From contig CM053327.1 of assembly GCA_028583605.1 (NCBI GenBank), positions 30,659,126 through 30,723,125 of the forward strand: DNA of 64,000 nucleotides, in the 5' to 3' direction. Origin of the DNA: Dastarcus helophoroides (lineage: Eukaryota; Arthropoda; Insecta; Coleoptera; Bothrideridae). A program made the translations under genes and the position numbers. The notes below the pieces were generated by a model. That model did no database searches. It was not told the DNA's origin and was given only the letters and a program-made list of their open reading frames with translations. This document shows positions 9,996 to 22,470 of this stretch, one piece after another. Position 1 is the first letter of the stretch; the number at the start of each line of letters is the position of its first letter.

Positions 9996-12900
9996 CATTT
10001 TTAAGAACCGTATTTCTTTCAAAACTTGTAATTGATTTCCCAAGGCAAAAGAAAATGCTTTTTAAATATATTTTCTTTAACCAAATACGGTTTGGATTAA
10101 AATTATCAAAAGTTGAAATTTTCAAAAAGTCAAACCTAATAGTCTTAAATTTTAATGATTCAATGCACTTACGAATTCTAAATTTTCAGAAAAACAAAAG
10201 GATTTTGGAGAAAAAAAAATCAATTGAAATTTGCAATAAATGTCAACAAATTTCAAAAAAGCGAAAACTTTGAGTCTAATTTTGAAAAAGGTCAAATTTT
10301 GAAAATATTTAAAAAATTTTAAAGCAAGTCAAAATTTCAATAAAAAAACCGAAATTTTGGAAAATCTAAAAATTGTCGAATTTAAAACAGTGGCATTATT
10401 TTCAAAAATAGTAAGGTTCTTCAAAAAAATTGTTTTTGAAAAAGAGTCAAAATTCACAAGAATGCACAATTTGGAAAAAATTCGAAATTTTCAAAAAAAA
10501 ATATAAATTTTTTTTACAGAAAATTGAACTTTTTAAAGACAGGTACAATTTTTCAAAAAAAAGTAAAAAAGTCGAAATTTAGGTATAAAAATTCTAATGC
10601 ACAGACCAATAGGTTTGAACATTTATTAGATTCGAAGTTTGGAAACCTATTGGTCTGTGCATTAGAATCCTTGTCCTCTGAGAAATTTTTCCTAGAGAGC
10701 AACCGCTTCGTTAGGTGGCAGTGTTTCAACTGTTGGTTGTTCAGCTACCTATGATTCACTATACACGCCTAGAGGGCTGCATGAATTTGTAGTCTAGGTT
10801 GCATTCTACTTGCATAGGTATAAAAAGGTTAAACTTTAGAAAAAAGTCGAAATTTTCAAAAGATCAAAGCTTTCAAAGATCGACATTTCCGAAATAAGAC
10901 AAAATTTCGAGTTAAAGGAAAAATTTTCAAAAAAGTGTATTAAAAAATGGAAATTTCAAAACTTCAAAATTTTCGAAAAATTCTAAATCTTCAAAATTTG
11001 TCAACTTTTTTCATTAAACCGAACTTTTCAAAAACAGGTAGAATTTTTTAAAGAAACGCCGAAATTTAGAAAAAAAAATTTAACTTTGGAGAAATTTTCA
11101 ATACTTTTAAAACAAGTTAAAAATAACGATATCGAGATTTTCAAAATAAGTCAAAATTTCGGGAAAAACGAAAATTTATATAGGTTTGCGTTGAAAAAGT
11201 GGAAATTTCAAAACGTCTATTCTAAATTTTTAAAAATTCAAAATTTTCAAAAGAGACAAAATTTTCAAAAAATGTCATTTTTTTTCAGAAAACCGAACTT
11301 TTCAAAAACAGGTGGAATTTTTTAAAAAATCGATATTTAGGAATAAAGAAAGTTAAACTTAAGAGAAAAATTCAGAATTTTCAAAAAGTCGAACTTTCAG
11401 AAAAAGTTAAAATTCCAAAAAAATCTAAATTTTGAAAAAGGATACAAGTTTTCAAAATAAGTCAAAATTTCGAGATAAAGCGAACATTTCCAAAAAGTGT
11501 TCGGTAAAAAATTGAAAATTGTCAAAAAAATTCTAAGTTTACAAAAAATGTCAAATTTTTTTAGAAAGCCAAACTTCTCAAAAACTTGTAGAATTTTTTA
11601 AAGAAACGTCTAAATTTAGTCACAAAAAGTTAAACTTTAGAGAAATTTTCAATAAGTCAAAACTTTCAAAAAAAGTTAAAAGGTATCGACCTTTTTAAAA
11701 TTAGTCAAAATTTCGAAAAAAACGAAAATTTTTACAAAAGTTTACATTGAAAATGTGGACATTTCAAAACGTCAATTTCAAATTTTCAAAAATTCAAAAT
11801 TTTCGAAAAAGTCGAAATTTTCAAAAAATGTAATTTTTTTTCAGAAAACGGAACTTTTCAAAAACAGGTGGAATTTTTCAAAAACAAGTCGAAATTTAGG
11901 AATAAAAAAGTTAAACTTTAGAGAAAAACTTAAAATTTTCAAAAAATCGAAGCTTTCAGAAAAAGTTCAAGTTCCAAAATAAATCTAAATTTTGAATAAG
12001 AATCCAAGTGTTCAGAATAAGTCAAAATTTGGAGATAAAGCGAAAATTTCCAAAAAGTGTGCGTTAAAAAAGTGGAAATTTCAAAACGTTAGAATTTTCG
12101 AAAATTTTTAACAAATGTCAAGTTTTTTAGAAAGCTGAACTTTTCAAGAACATCTGGAATGTTTCAAAACACGTCAAAATTTAGATATAAAAAGATTTTA
12201 AAAAATTCGAAATTTTTAAAAAGTCGAAGCTTTCGGAAAAAGTTAAAATTGCGGACAAATCTAAATTTTAAAGAAGAATCGAAATTTTTAAAACAGGAAA
12301 TTTTCAAAAAAGTTAAGTGTTAAAAAATGAAAATTTCAAAAAGTAAAAATCTCAATAGAAAAAAGTCTCAATCAAAAATTAAACTTTTTAAAAAAGCTAA
12401 AATGTTCGAAAATATTGGGAGCTTTTGAAAAAGTGGAATTCTCCAAAAAATTCTGATCTTAGGAAAAACTAGAAATTTTAAAAAATATGAAAAAAAACAA
12501 ACTTTATATATATTGACATTAAAAAAAGTCGAAATAGTCAAAAGAAATCAAAATTTCCAAAAACTCATATTTCGAGAAAAAGTCGTAAAAGGTGAAAATT
12601 TTCCAAAAGATTAAATGTTCAAAAATGGCAAAAATAAAAGGTCTAAATAAAATCAAATATTAAAAATGGGTTTTTAAGAAAGTGAATATTTAAAAAATTC
12701 ATTTTTTAAAAAAGTCACAATTGTTAGAAAAAAGTCCAATTCATCGAAGTCGTGATTTTCAAAAGAGTCGAAATTTTAAAAATAAGTCGACATTCTGCAA
12801 AAAAGTCAAAACTTTTCGTTAAATCAAGATCAAAAATCTAAATACTGAAAACCGTAAAAATTTAAGGCAAAAATCGATTTTTTAAGATTCATTTTTAAAA

Positions 12901-14170
12901 AATTCGATTTTGAAGTCAAAATGTTTAAGGAATCGATTTTTTGAAATAAATTTCCAAAAAACTTCTTTTTGAAATAAGCTTTCAAAAAAATTTTATTTAA
13001 AATAAAAAAGTTGAATTTTACGAAAAACGAGCAATTCCTAAATAAATTCGAATCTTTGAGATTAAGTCGACATTTTGAAGAAGTCAGTGATTTCAAAAGT
13101 CGAAATTAAAAATAATCTTAATTTTGAAAAAAAATTAAATTACTTAAATGCCGAAATATAAAAAAAATATGTTTTTTATAAATTGTAAGACAAAATTAAA
13201 AAAATGTGTTCTTTTTTTAAATTAAAGTGTTTAAAATACAACTAATTCGAATTCTTCAAAAATGTCGAACATTAAAAAAAATTGAATTTAAAAAAGTCAA
13301 AATATTCAAAAAATGTAAAAATTTGAAATATGGCAAAATTGTAAAAATCAAATTTAAAAGAAAATCAAAATGAAAAAATCTAAGTTTTGATAAATGCTGA
13401 CATTTTTGAAAAAATTGATTTCTTTAAAATTTCAAAACTTGAAAACTTTATTAAATTGAAATTTGTAAAGAAGTTAAAATTGTTTAAAAAGTAACCATTT
13501 TTGAAGTTAAAATTTATAAGTGTAAGTGGAAAGTTTCGAAAGAGTCTAAATTAAAAAAAAATTAAATTTTGGAAAAGTTGAAAATTTGAACAAAGGACGC
13601 AGAATTCTTCAAAAAGGGGGACATTAAAAAAATCGCGATATTGAAAAGTTAAAAGGTGTTGGGAATTTCAAAGAAAAAGTCGAAATGTTCGAAAAGGATC
13701 AAAAACATTCAAAAAGTATAAATGTTCGAAAGAGATCAAAAGCTTTCAGAAAGTATAAATTTCACAATTTCTAAAAAAAAACAAAAGTTTAAAAAAAGCA
13801 CAATATTTTTTAAAAATCGAAAAGGAATTAATTCTTATCATCTTGCAATTTTTAAATGTTTTCTTTGAATTATGATTTTTAAAAGTGAAGTTTTCAGACT
13901 TTAAAGCTGAATTTAAAAGAATTAAAATTTCAAGTAAAAAGATAGCACTTTAAAAATTGAAAATTGTGAAAAAAAAAATTAAATTAGAAGTATTCTCCCA
14001 AAGTTTTAAGGAACAAAATTAAAAATTTTTTAAAACTTAATTCAAAGTTTTCTCATTTTTTAGAAATCGCAGGATTTTGACTTCATTTCAAAAAAGGAAA
14101 ACAATTGCAAATTATAAGTTTTCTTTTCCAACGTTTAAAAAAATGGAATTTCATATAAAACTGAAAACTG
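9996..14170. repeat. TCGA-core AT-rich array, R sense
   Basis: Four kilobases of the same family in opposite sense, reading AAAAAGTCGAAATTTTC on the + strand. A longer period of about 555 bp is visible: aacaggtggaattttt recurs at 11306 and 11862, and a related aggtagaattttttaaag recurs near 11036 and 11584. The units become more degenerate after 13000 and partly flip sense after 13820. Open frames of 60-103 codons (for example 9962-10273 and 11755-11982) are Lys/Phe/Ser/Asn-rich repeat translations. No gene is supported. Confidence 0.85.
10591..10668. repeat. Perfect 26-bp inverted repeat (hairpin)
   Basis: The left arm 10591-10616 begins attctaatgcacagacc. The right arm 10643-10668 ends ggtctgtgcattagaat and is its exact reverse complement over all 26 bp, around a 26-nt spacer. 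The surrounding 10670-10830 is not array sequence, so the hairpin belongs to a small insertion in the block. Confidence 0.95.
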
Positions 14171-14172
14171 AT

Positions 14173-14275
14173 GTACAAATCTCGTCCCCTGAAACCAAGA
14201 CAGATTAAAAAACACATCAACGGTTGCTAAAACGCGTTTCGATAGCCAAGCTATCATCTTCAGAGAGATACTGAA
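14173..14275 (-). mobile_element. Dispersed hammerhead-like repeat, copy c
   Basis: A single arm reading, on the minus strand, GTATCTCTCTGAAGATGATA, then GCTTGGCTATCGAAACGCG. The cleavage-side helix is changed (TTTTAGC where the consensus has TTAGAGC). It is inserted at the edge of the R-sense array. Confidence 0.8.
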
Positions 14276-14279
14276 AAAC

Positions 14280-15003
14280 GGAAATTAAAAAAAATAAAAA
14301 GTCCAATTTTAAATTTGATGTTTTCTAAGAGACGAAATTTTTGAGAAAAGAAAATATGAAACAAAATTTTCCTGACCAGTGTCCCAATATGTAATATATG
14401 TCACTGAAATTATTCCCGAAGATATTGAGTTATTAAAACATTATGTGTATGTATAGGTATTTATAAGCAAACTAGTTTATCGTTTGTTATATTAAGATTC
14501 ATAACTATTAAACTTTATTAACGATTAAAAAGCAACAGATATTAAAAATTCCACAATGTTTCGATAAATATTTGCTAACACCGGACCAGGTTTCACATTA
14601 CTGCATCATCAGCGGTTACACCAGCAATTGGAAATGTCAATTATTATATTAAGCCCTAAACTGTGTGTTGCCTCTTGTAATAAAAATTTGGATAACGAAT
14701 CCGTGAGTAAATTGACCATTTAGAAATTTTACGTGCATTTACAGAGTAGAAGTTCACCGTGCATCATTAATCGGGGCAGCTATCTCCCACAAGGAACGAT
14801 CAGTGTAGCGTAGGCGGCAACAGCATGTCACAGTCAAGTATCGATTATATCCATATTTTTTTGTAAGAGACCTATTAATATTGTCGATGGTAGAGAGTAT
14901 CAATACTGTCTATGGTAAAAACTATCGATATTTAGTGAACAATTTCAGTAGATAAGTATCTAGTTTATCGATGGATGGATGCGATATTGCTAGATTATCA
15001 CTT
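14280..15003. other. Unassigned stretch with a hammerhead-like motif
   Basis: No supported gene. Contains the structured motif at 14580-14616 (listed separately) and some short repeats of gtcgatggtagagagtatc type near 14880-14960. Confidence 0.4.
14580..14616 (-). ncRNA. Hammerhead-like motif (degenerate helix II)
   Basis: On the minus strand: ACCG, CTGATGA, an extra T, GCA-GTAA-TGT, GAAA, CCTGG, TC, CGGT. ACCG pairs with CGGT (helix I, 4 bp). GCA pairs with TGT with one G-T wobble (helix II). ACCTGGT closes as a short helix III, and the expected cleavage triplet is GTC. Both conserved core blocks (CTGANGA and GAAA) are present, but an additional base sits between the first block and helix II, unlike the strict hammerhead consensus. 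Activity is uncertain. Confidence 0.45.
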
Positions 15004-15011
15004 ATAATAAT

Positions 15012-15369
15012 TGATATACAAATCTTGTCCCCTGAAACCAAGAAAGATTAAAAAATACGCGTTTTGATAGCCAAGCTATCATCTACAGAGATTTACTAGA
15101 TACTACAAGATACTAGATATAAGATACTAGATTTTGATGAAACGGACTGCGCCTTGGTTATCTTCAAAATTGAAATACAAATCTTGTCCTCTGAAACCAA
15201 GAAAGATTAATAAACACAACAACGATTGCTCTAACGCCTTTCGATAGCCAAGTTATCATCTTCAGAGGGAAACTATTTGTGTTCCAATTTTGAAAATACT
15301 AGATACTACAAGATTTGTATATCAATTTTTGAAGATAATCAAGGAGAAGTCCGTTTCACCAAAAAACTG
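15012..15369. mobile_element. Dispersed hammerhead-like repeat, copy d (composite)
   Basis: Two successive arms in the same sense (15012-15095 and 15137-15272) followed by an opposite-sense end (15303-15365, tttttgaagataatcaagga). Flanking ataataat occurs at 15004-15011 and 15370-15377, a possible 8-bp target duplication of the composite. Confidence 0.75.
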
Positions 15370-15377
15370 ATAATAAT

Positions 15378-17030
15378 GTTTCAAGAATTTGTTGGTACTT
15401 TGTACAGGTTTTCGACTTTGGAGATACAGTCTTCGGAAAAAGCTGCAAAAGCGCTGCTCTGATGCCACTTACGCTGCAAAACTGTTGAATTGATACCGTC
15501 GCTCGACAACTACCTTAACCTCGAATTGATAAATTTCGAACTTATTCTAAAATTTCAAATTCCAAAGAGCTAAAATATGAAGTATTGGCCAGCTAAAGTT
15601 TCGGACGGTTTTGGGCGTCCGAATCCGCTAACGAAACCACTTTTTTTGGACGAAACTGGCTGAAAACTAAACAGAAACTGAAACTTTCGCGGTTGTTAGC
15701 AGTCAATGGTGTTGCTGCGGGAACACGGGCGCCTTTTGGCTGCTGGTAGTTGAGGTAAAGATGGCCTTTGCATGTTTTAAGTTTAGAGACGTATTGACAT
15801 ATTTATTATTTTTACGAGAAACTTTACTGTTATTTTATTATTAATCTATGCCAGGATGTTTGGCTAGGAAATGAGTGGCACTGTTTTATTGTCGTGCCTC
15901 GCAGGTGACCTAAAAGACTCGAAATGCGTTTTACATGATAATTAGTTTTAAATGCAATCATGAAGAAACATAAAGATGTTGTTAAATTACTTTCATAACT
16001 AATTGTAGATCATGTGATGCTGACATCTCGTTGGCCATTGGCCTACCGCAAGAAAATTTTTGAGACACTATACAGAGTGGTTAGGGTCATACCAACATTT
16101 ATCCTGTTAACAGGCAGAAATAATTAATGTAATGGTTATCCATGTCCGATCGTGGTGTGAAGTCCTTTTACTGATAAAGAAGCGCTAAGTTGTGCGTTTT
16201 GTTTTACTTAGGCCTCTGGGCTGCGAGTCAGCGACCTGTGTGAGAACGCTAAAGACTTGTATCAGCGGCGAGTGTGACAGAGCACCCGATTTGCGGAGTG
16301 AGAGAAGGAGATGTATCCTCACGAGCTTTCAGGAGTGACGAGGAAGTAAGAACAAAAGCAGACACGAGACACGGTAAAGCTGAGCAAAGCGATCGAATCC
16401 AACAACAGCGAGAAAAGAATAAAAGAATGCACCGCTGACTATCTGAGTGCTACCAGATCAGGCACGGCATAGGAAATTTCGAGATTTGCTTCGCATAATA
16501 ATAAAGTGAGCTTTTTTAATTAAATAAGCTGCCTCGTCGTTTCGCAGCCATTTCGCTCTTAACGAACGGAACGTTGGTTGGATTTGAAATGTTGACGTAC
16601 CTAAGCTTTGCACCTGAATTCAGAACTTCAGGAAACAGACACGGCCTTTTTGAAGTGAAAACTTCTTAAGGCACGTTAAGCTATGTTTGATAGGCGGAAA
16701 ACTTATAATTTCGCGTCGTCATCACGCTTACCACGCGTTACCAACATGCTCTAATGTCAACAGTCTTATGTAACTGTCAGTATGACGTGATAAAATTATA
16801 AAATGTGTGATATTAGACCTATCACTCACATCCACGCATTAAATGGCAAAATATTCGACAAACTATCAATCCACAGTATTTGAGGAAAGATCCCGAGTGG
16901 TATTCAATCGCCTGAGACTGAAAATGTGAAGCTGAAGATTTCATTGCCTTCCCACGATAACTGTTCAGGGGACTACTGCGGTTTCCCAAATGAGCAAAAA
17001 TGTAATTTTCCACCCTACCTGAAACTGATT
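15378..17030. other. Unassigned, GC-richer unique region
   Basis: The least repetitive part of the left half. Between 16170 and 16620 GC rises (ctgggctgcgagtcagcgac and gatcaggcacggcatagg), preceded by a pyrimidine-rich tract ending in tttgttttacttag that would pass as a splice acceptor, and followed by an aataaa-type signal near 16499. No ORF of convincing length or composition is present. A short minus-strand frame at 16822-17013 (63 codons) has no recognisable family. It could be a non-coding exon or an unrecognised LTR. Confidence 0.35.
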
Positions 17031-17940
17031 TTCGAAATTTTCAAAAACTGAAAATTCTGAGACAAAAACGCATTTTATAAAAAAGTACGTTTGCACTATT
17101 ATATTATTTTTTCCCCCAAAACGGGACATCTACGAATTTTAAGTTGTAGATAATTCATAATCAGTGTAATCTTTCCCAAAATTTTCAGTTCAGTCAGTTG
17201 TTTCTCAAAAATTCAGACACTGAACTAAAAACTATGATTTTTTCTGGATATATCTACATTTTTTGAAATTTGGTTTTTAATCTCCAAATCTGACCTCCTC
17301 CCAATTTTTAAATTATATTTTCAACTTTTTTAACAATTTTTTTAGCAATTACAATATCTATACTTTTTCTAAGTTTCAAACTTTAACTTTTAATGTTTCT
17401 CTATGCATTTTTCTAAAAATCTCAATTTCTTTCTCGGTTTGTATCTAACATGTTTTCTACTAGTTCATTTTTAAGTTGATATTTTGGAAAATGATTTTAT
17501 GAATGTGAAAAGTTTTCCCGAAATTTCGACTTTTTTCTCGAAATTTCGACTTTTTTTCTCGAAATTTCTGATTAATAACCTTTTTATTCTGAAATTTCAG
17601 CCCCCTGGAATTCTTCCTTTGAAGTTGGTTCAAAATTTTGAATTTGTTCGTAAAATACTTTGTTTACAATTTATTTTTAACTCAAAACTGCAAGCTGGCG
17701 ATTTTAATTGTTTTCTTTTTCTAAATCTCGAAATTACTTTCTAATTTTTATTAAAATGTCAAGCTTGAACTGATCTAAAACAACTATTTAAACAGATTTT
17801 TATTTTTCTTTCAAAAAATTCCACTCAAGTTCCTGGTTTTGTTCACAAATTTTGATTTATACTCCAAATTTTCACTTTTTTCAAAAGTTCTGCTTTTTGA
17901 ATATGATTGAAACGTCAAGTTGAAATAATGAAAAACTGTA
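17031..17940. repeat. TCGA-core AT-rich array, Y sense
   Basis: Diverged units such as ccgaaatttcgactttttt and ctcgaaatttctgat. The short open frame 17484-17744 is repeat-derived. Confidence 0.7.
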
Positions 17941-17944
17941 AATG

Positions 17945-18201
17945 CAACTTCGGATATAACGAATTCCATTCCGCATATAACGAACTCCGCATATAACGAA
18001 CTCTGCAAATAACGAACTCCCCATATAACGAACTCCGCATAGCACGAACTCCGCATATAACGAACGACCACTTATAACGAACACAATTATGACCCAAAGG
18101 TCAATAACAAAGTGTGTATTTTTTGTTCATTTTTAATGAAAACCCGGCTATAAAGAATTATTTAAATGTCTCCTCTTGGTGGTTCGTTATATCCGAAGTT
18201 G
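17945..18201. mobile_element. Small TIR element (MITE) with internal minisatellite
   Basis: The left end caacttcggatataacgaa (17945-17963) and right end ttcgttatatccgaagttg (18183-18201) are exact 19-bp inverted repeats. Next to the left end is a tandem array of about 15 bp units (cgcatataacgaactc, about eight copies, 17970-18080). The termini and subterminal ataacgaac repeats resemble pogo/Tigger-type Tc1/mariner ends. The copy at 54975-55174 shares them. Non-coding. Confidence 0.75.
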
Positions 18202-18209
18202 ATTGTGTA

Positions 18210-18480
18210 CACTTGAATTTTGCTTAAAAAGGAAAAAAAAAAATTAGTCATAATTTCGCAAATTATGTGAAAATATCTTAAACAAGATAAAAATTCCACT
18301 ATAAAGTTAAAATTTCGTGTAAAACTACAAATAAATTCGGAATTTTGGAAAAAAAACAAAACAAATGCGACAAAAAACGACGATCTTTATAAATTGAAAT
18401 ACAAATCTTGTTCCCTGATCTTTATAAAAGACTAGCATCACTTGTGGTCGAAATTCGACCAATACCACATACAATTTGTA
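18210..18480. repeat. Array remnant with a dispersed-repeat fragment
   Basis: Short R-sense array remnant. 18396-18418 (attgaaatacaaatcttgtt) is a terminal scrap of the dispersed hammerhead-like repeat. Confidence 0.5.
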
Positions 18481-21190
18481 TGGAAATTCTTAATTCTTAC
18501 CTTGACAATTTGAGGAAGACTTGAAAATTTTAACATTTTTAAAAATTTGGACTTTTTTGAAAATCTCATTTTTTTTCTCAGAATCTCGATCTTTCCTTGG
18601 GACTTCGACTTTTGTTTTGGCATTGTGAATTAATTTAAACTTGAAGAAAAAGATTCTTTGAAAATTTCACTTGTTATTCAAAATTTAAATATTTTTAAAA
18701 CTTTCAGATTTTTTAAAATATTGACTTCCTAATTGGAACTTTTTTTTGGAAAATTTTGATTTTTTTCTTAAATATTTGACTTTCTTTTAAAATTTCAACC
18801 ACTTAATTGGTTTTTAAAACATTCAACTCTATTGGAAAATTCTTACTTTTTTTTGAAGAATTCGACCTTTTTTTGAAAATTTTGATTTTTTCTTAATATC
18901 TACTTTTTTTGAAAATATAATATCGACTTATTATAAAAATTTAGGCATTTTCACGGAATTCTGACCTAATTTGGAAAGTTTAACAATTTCAAAATTTTCC
19001 CCATTTTTCAGAAATTTAATATTTTTTGAAATATTTCACTTTTTTCAAAATTTCGATTTTTTCTTAAATATTTGACTTTTTTTAAATTTCGACCGCTTAA
19101 ATGTTTCGACTTTTTTTAAGAATCTCGGCTTTTTAAAACATTCAGCTGTACTGGAAAATTCTTACTTTTTTTTTGAGGAATTCGACATTTTTTCGAAAGT
19201 TTCGATTTTTTTTTAGATATTTGACTTTTTTTAAATTTTGACCACTTAAATGTTTCAACTTTTTCTAAGAATCTTGGCTTTTTTAAAACATTCACCTCCA
19301 TTGAAAAATTCTTACTTTTTTTTGAAGAATTCGACTTTTTTCGAAAATTTCGATTTCTTTTAATTTCTACTTTTTTGAAAATATTGACTTATTATGAAAA
19401 TTTAGACATTTTCTCGGAAGTCTGACCTAATCTGGAAAGTTCAGCAATTTCATAATTTCCCCTTTTTTCAGAAATTTGATATTGTTTGAAACATTTCACT
19501 TTTTTCAAAATTTGAATTTTTTCTTAAATATTTAATTTTTTTACATGTCGACCAGTTGAAGGTGTCAACCTTTTCTAATAACCTCGGTTTTTTTTAAAAC
19601 ATTCAACTGTACTGGAAAATTCTTACTTTTTTTTGGAAGAATTCGACTTTTTTTCGAAAATTTCAGTTTTTTTTCTTAACTTCTATTTTTTTTTGAAAAT
19701 ATCGACTTATTATAAAAATTTAGACATTTTTTCGGAATTCTGACCTAATTTGGAAAGTTCAACAATTTCAAAATTTTCCCTTTTTTCAGAAATTTGATAT
19801 TTTTTGAAAAATTTCACTTTTTTTCAAAATTTCGATTTTTTTATAAATATTTGACTTTTTTTTAAATTTCAACCACTTAAAAAAGGTTTCAATCTTTTCT
19901 AAGATTCTCGGTTTTTTAAAACATTCAACTCTATTGGAAAATTCTTATTTTTTTGTTGTTGAAGAATTCAACTTTTTTTCGAAAATTTCGATTTTTTCCT
20001 TAATATTACTTTTTTGAAAATATCGATTTGTAAAAATTTAGACATTTTCTCGAAATTCTGACCTAATCTGGAATGTTCAACAATTTCAAAATTCACCCTT
20101 TTTTCAGAAATTTAATATTTTTTGAAACATTTCCCTTTTTTCAAAATTTCGATTTTTTCTTAAATATTTGACTTTTTTTTAAATTTCGACCACTTAAAGG
20201 TTTTAACCTTTTCTAAGAATCTCGGTTTTTTAAAACATTCACCTCTATTGGAAAATTCTTACTTTTTTTTTGAAGAATTCGACTATTTTTCGAAAATTTC
20301 GATTTCTCTTAATTTCTACATTTTTTGAAAATATCGACTTATTATGAAAATTTAGAGATTTTCTCGGAATTCTGACCTAATTTGGAAAGTTCAACAATTT
20401 CGAAATTTTCCCTTTTTTCAGAAATTTGTTTTTTTTAAAACATTCACTTATTTCAAAATTTTAATTTTTTCTTAAATACTTAACTTTTTTTTAATTTCGA
20501 CCACTTCAATGTTTCAACCTTTTCTAAGAATCTCGGTTTTTTAAAACATTCAATTCTATTGGAAAATTCTTACTTTTTTTTGAAGAATTCGAAAATTTCG
20601 ATTTTTTGCTTAATTTTTACTTTTTTTCAAAATATCGACTCATTATAAAAATTTAGACATTTTTTTGGAATTCTGACCTAATCTGGAAAGTTGAACAATT
20701 TCAAAGTTTCCCCGTTTTTCAAAAATTTAATATTTTTTGATACATTTCACTTTTTTCAAAATTTCGACTTTTTTTCCAAATTTTTATCCTGTGGTAAAGG
20801 TCAACTTTCTTTGAAATATTGTTTTTTTTCTGAAACATTCAAGGCTTTTAAAAACGTTGAATTTTTTAAAATTTAGGATTTCCCATTTTTGACCCTTATA
20901 AACGTTTTAACTTTTCTTTGAAAAATTCTTCTGGTTTTCTGAAAATTTTACTCTTTTTAAAAATTTTCAAAATTTTCACCCTTTCGAAAAGAAAGTTATC
21001 TTGTTTTTAATTCCTACCTTATTTAAAAATTTTGATCTTTTTTGGAATAATAATTATTTTTTGGAAAATTGAAATGAATATTTCGGTTTTTTTATCTGAA
21101 TCTCTCTTAAAATTTCGTCCAGGTTTAAAAATGTTGACCTTTTTGAAATATCAACTTCTTTTTTGAAAAATTTAGCGTTTTTCAAATTTT
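18480..21190. repeat. TCGA-core AT-rich array, Y sense, with about 315-bp higher-order repeat
   Basis: Within the array a longer unit is repeated about six times. The marker gacctaat(t/c)tggaa occurs at 18963, 19424, 19742, 20060, 20374 and 20675. Four intervals are 301-318 bp and the first is 461 bp, because a sub-block around aacattcacctc is repeated inside that copy. Each unit also contains aattcttactttttt and tcttaaatatttgac in the same order. No gene. Confidence 0.9.
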
Positions 21191-21538
21191 TGACTCCATT
21201 TCATCCGTTTTTACCACCTTAGGGGTTGGATTGTTAAAATCGGCCAAATACGTGTCTACTTATTTTACTTATAGATTGTTTGCACAAAATAGAATACACA
21301 GAATAGAATGTAGTATTCACTTTGTTCCATGCTAATTTCGAAACACCATTTCACCCCCTTTTTACCCCCTTAGAATGTAAATTTCCAAAAATCCGTTCTT
21401 ATTGCTTACCCTTACCATGAAAGGAACCTCTTGTTTAAAATTCGTATTTCTGACTTCAGTAGTTTCAGCTCTGCGTTGATCTAAAAGTTTTTCAGTCAAC
21501 CAGAAGTTCTCTCTTTATAATATTAGTATAGAATTCAG
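21190..21538 (+). mobile_element. Retroposon 3'-end-like repeat
   Basis: Contains catttcacccccttttt, ccaaaaatccgttcttattg, gacttcagtagtttcagctc, tgcgttgatc and an end near tataatattagtatag. In my memory this order of short phrases is a very common non-coding 3' end of retroposed elements in arthropod genomes. An abortive second copy of the first part lies at 21190-21240 (catttcatccgtttttaccac). Exact family not assigned. Confidence 0.5.
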
Positions 21539-21539
21539 T

Positions 21540-22470
21540 TACGACTCAAAACTGCGAGAAAAAAATTAATTTTTTACAAAAAATTCGAATCTGTTGAAAA
21601 AAATTGATACTTTGGATTTACGTCAAATATGAAAAATAAGTAAATACATAAATAAGTCATAAAAAAAATCGGAAATAGAGACTCCCAATTTTATGAAAAA
21701 GGTGACACTGAAAAATACTTACAAATTGTACGAAAAAAGTCAAAATTTGGAGATTCGAGGTGGAAAATTTAAAAATAAGAACTAAGAAGTTTAAACTGTG
21801 AATTTTGGAGAAAAAAATTTTGAAATTAAAAACATTTAAAAAATGAAGAGCTCTAAAAAATTCGAAATGTGTCATTTTAAAATCTAAAATTTCTGGAAAA
21901 ATTAAAAATTGCAAGTTTGAAGAAAAAATTTTCAAAAATATTCCAAGGATTACGTATTCACAGAGCCATTTTTTTAATATCAGGATTAAAGTAATACTAC
22001 TGTTATTAAAATCGCAGTTTAAAAAAAAAAAATGAATCTAAAGTTTAAAATTTTCAGAAAAATCAGAATTTCAGGAAAAGTGAATATTTCTACGAAAATT
22101 TTCGAGTTTTAATTCTGGAAGCTTAAAAAAACAAATAAATCAATCATAAAAAATAGTAAATCTAGAAAAAACCAACCGCAAAAGGGCAAATGTGCAGAAA
22201 ATAGGCAATATAAATCAAAATTTCCAAACCAAACGACAAGTTTCGATTTTGAAGCCGTTAATTTGTAAAAAAAGGCGAATATCTCTGGAGACTGGAGGTT
22301 TCGAATTTAAAATCAAAAATCATTTGGAATAAAATAAATTAAGGATTTCATATCTAAACTTGAAATTATAAGGGGAAAAATGCTTCGATTAAGTACGGAA
22401 CCCTAAAAATGACGAAACTGAGATAAAATTGAAAATTTTGGGAAAAATTCCAGTTAAAAAAAAAGTTATG
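21540..22470. repeat. AT-rich array, R sense, degenerate
   Basis: Degenerate units with aaaagtcaaaatttggag and cggaaatagagac. The open frame 21657-21935 on the minus strand is Phe/Ser/Ile-rich and repeat-derived. Confidence 0.6.
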
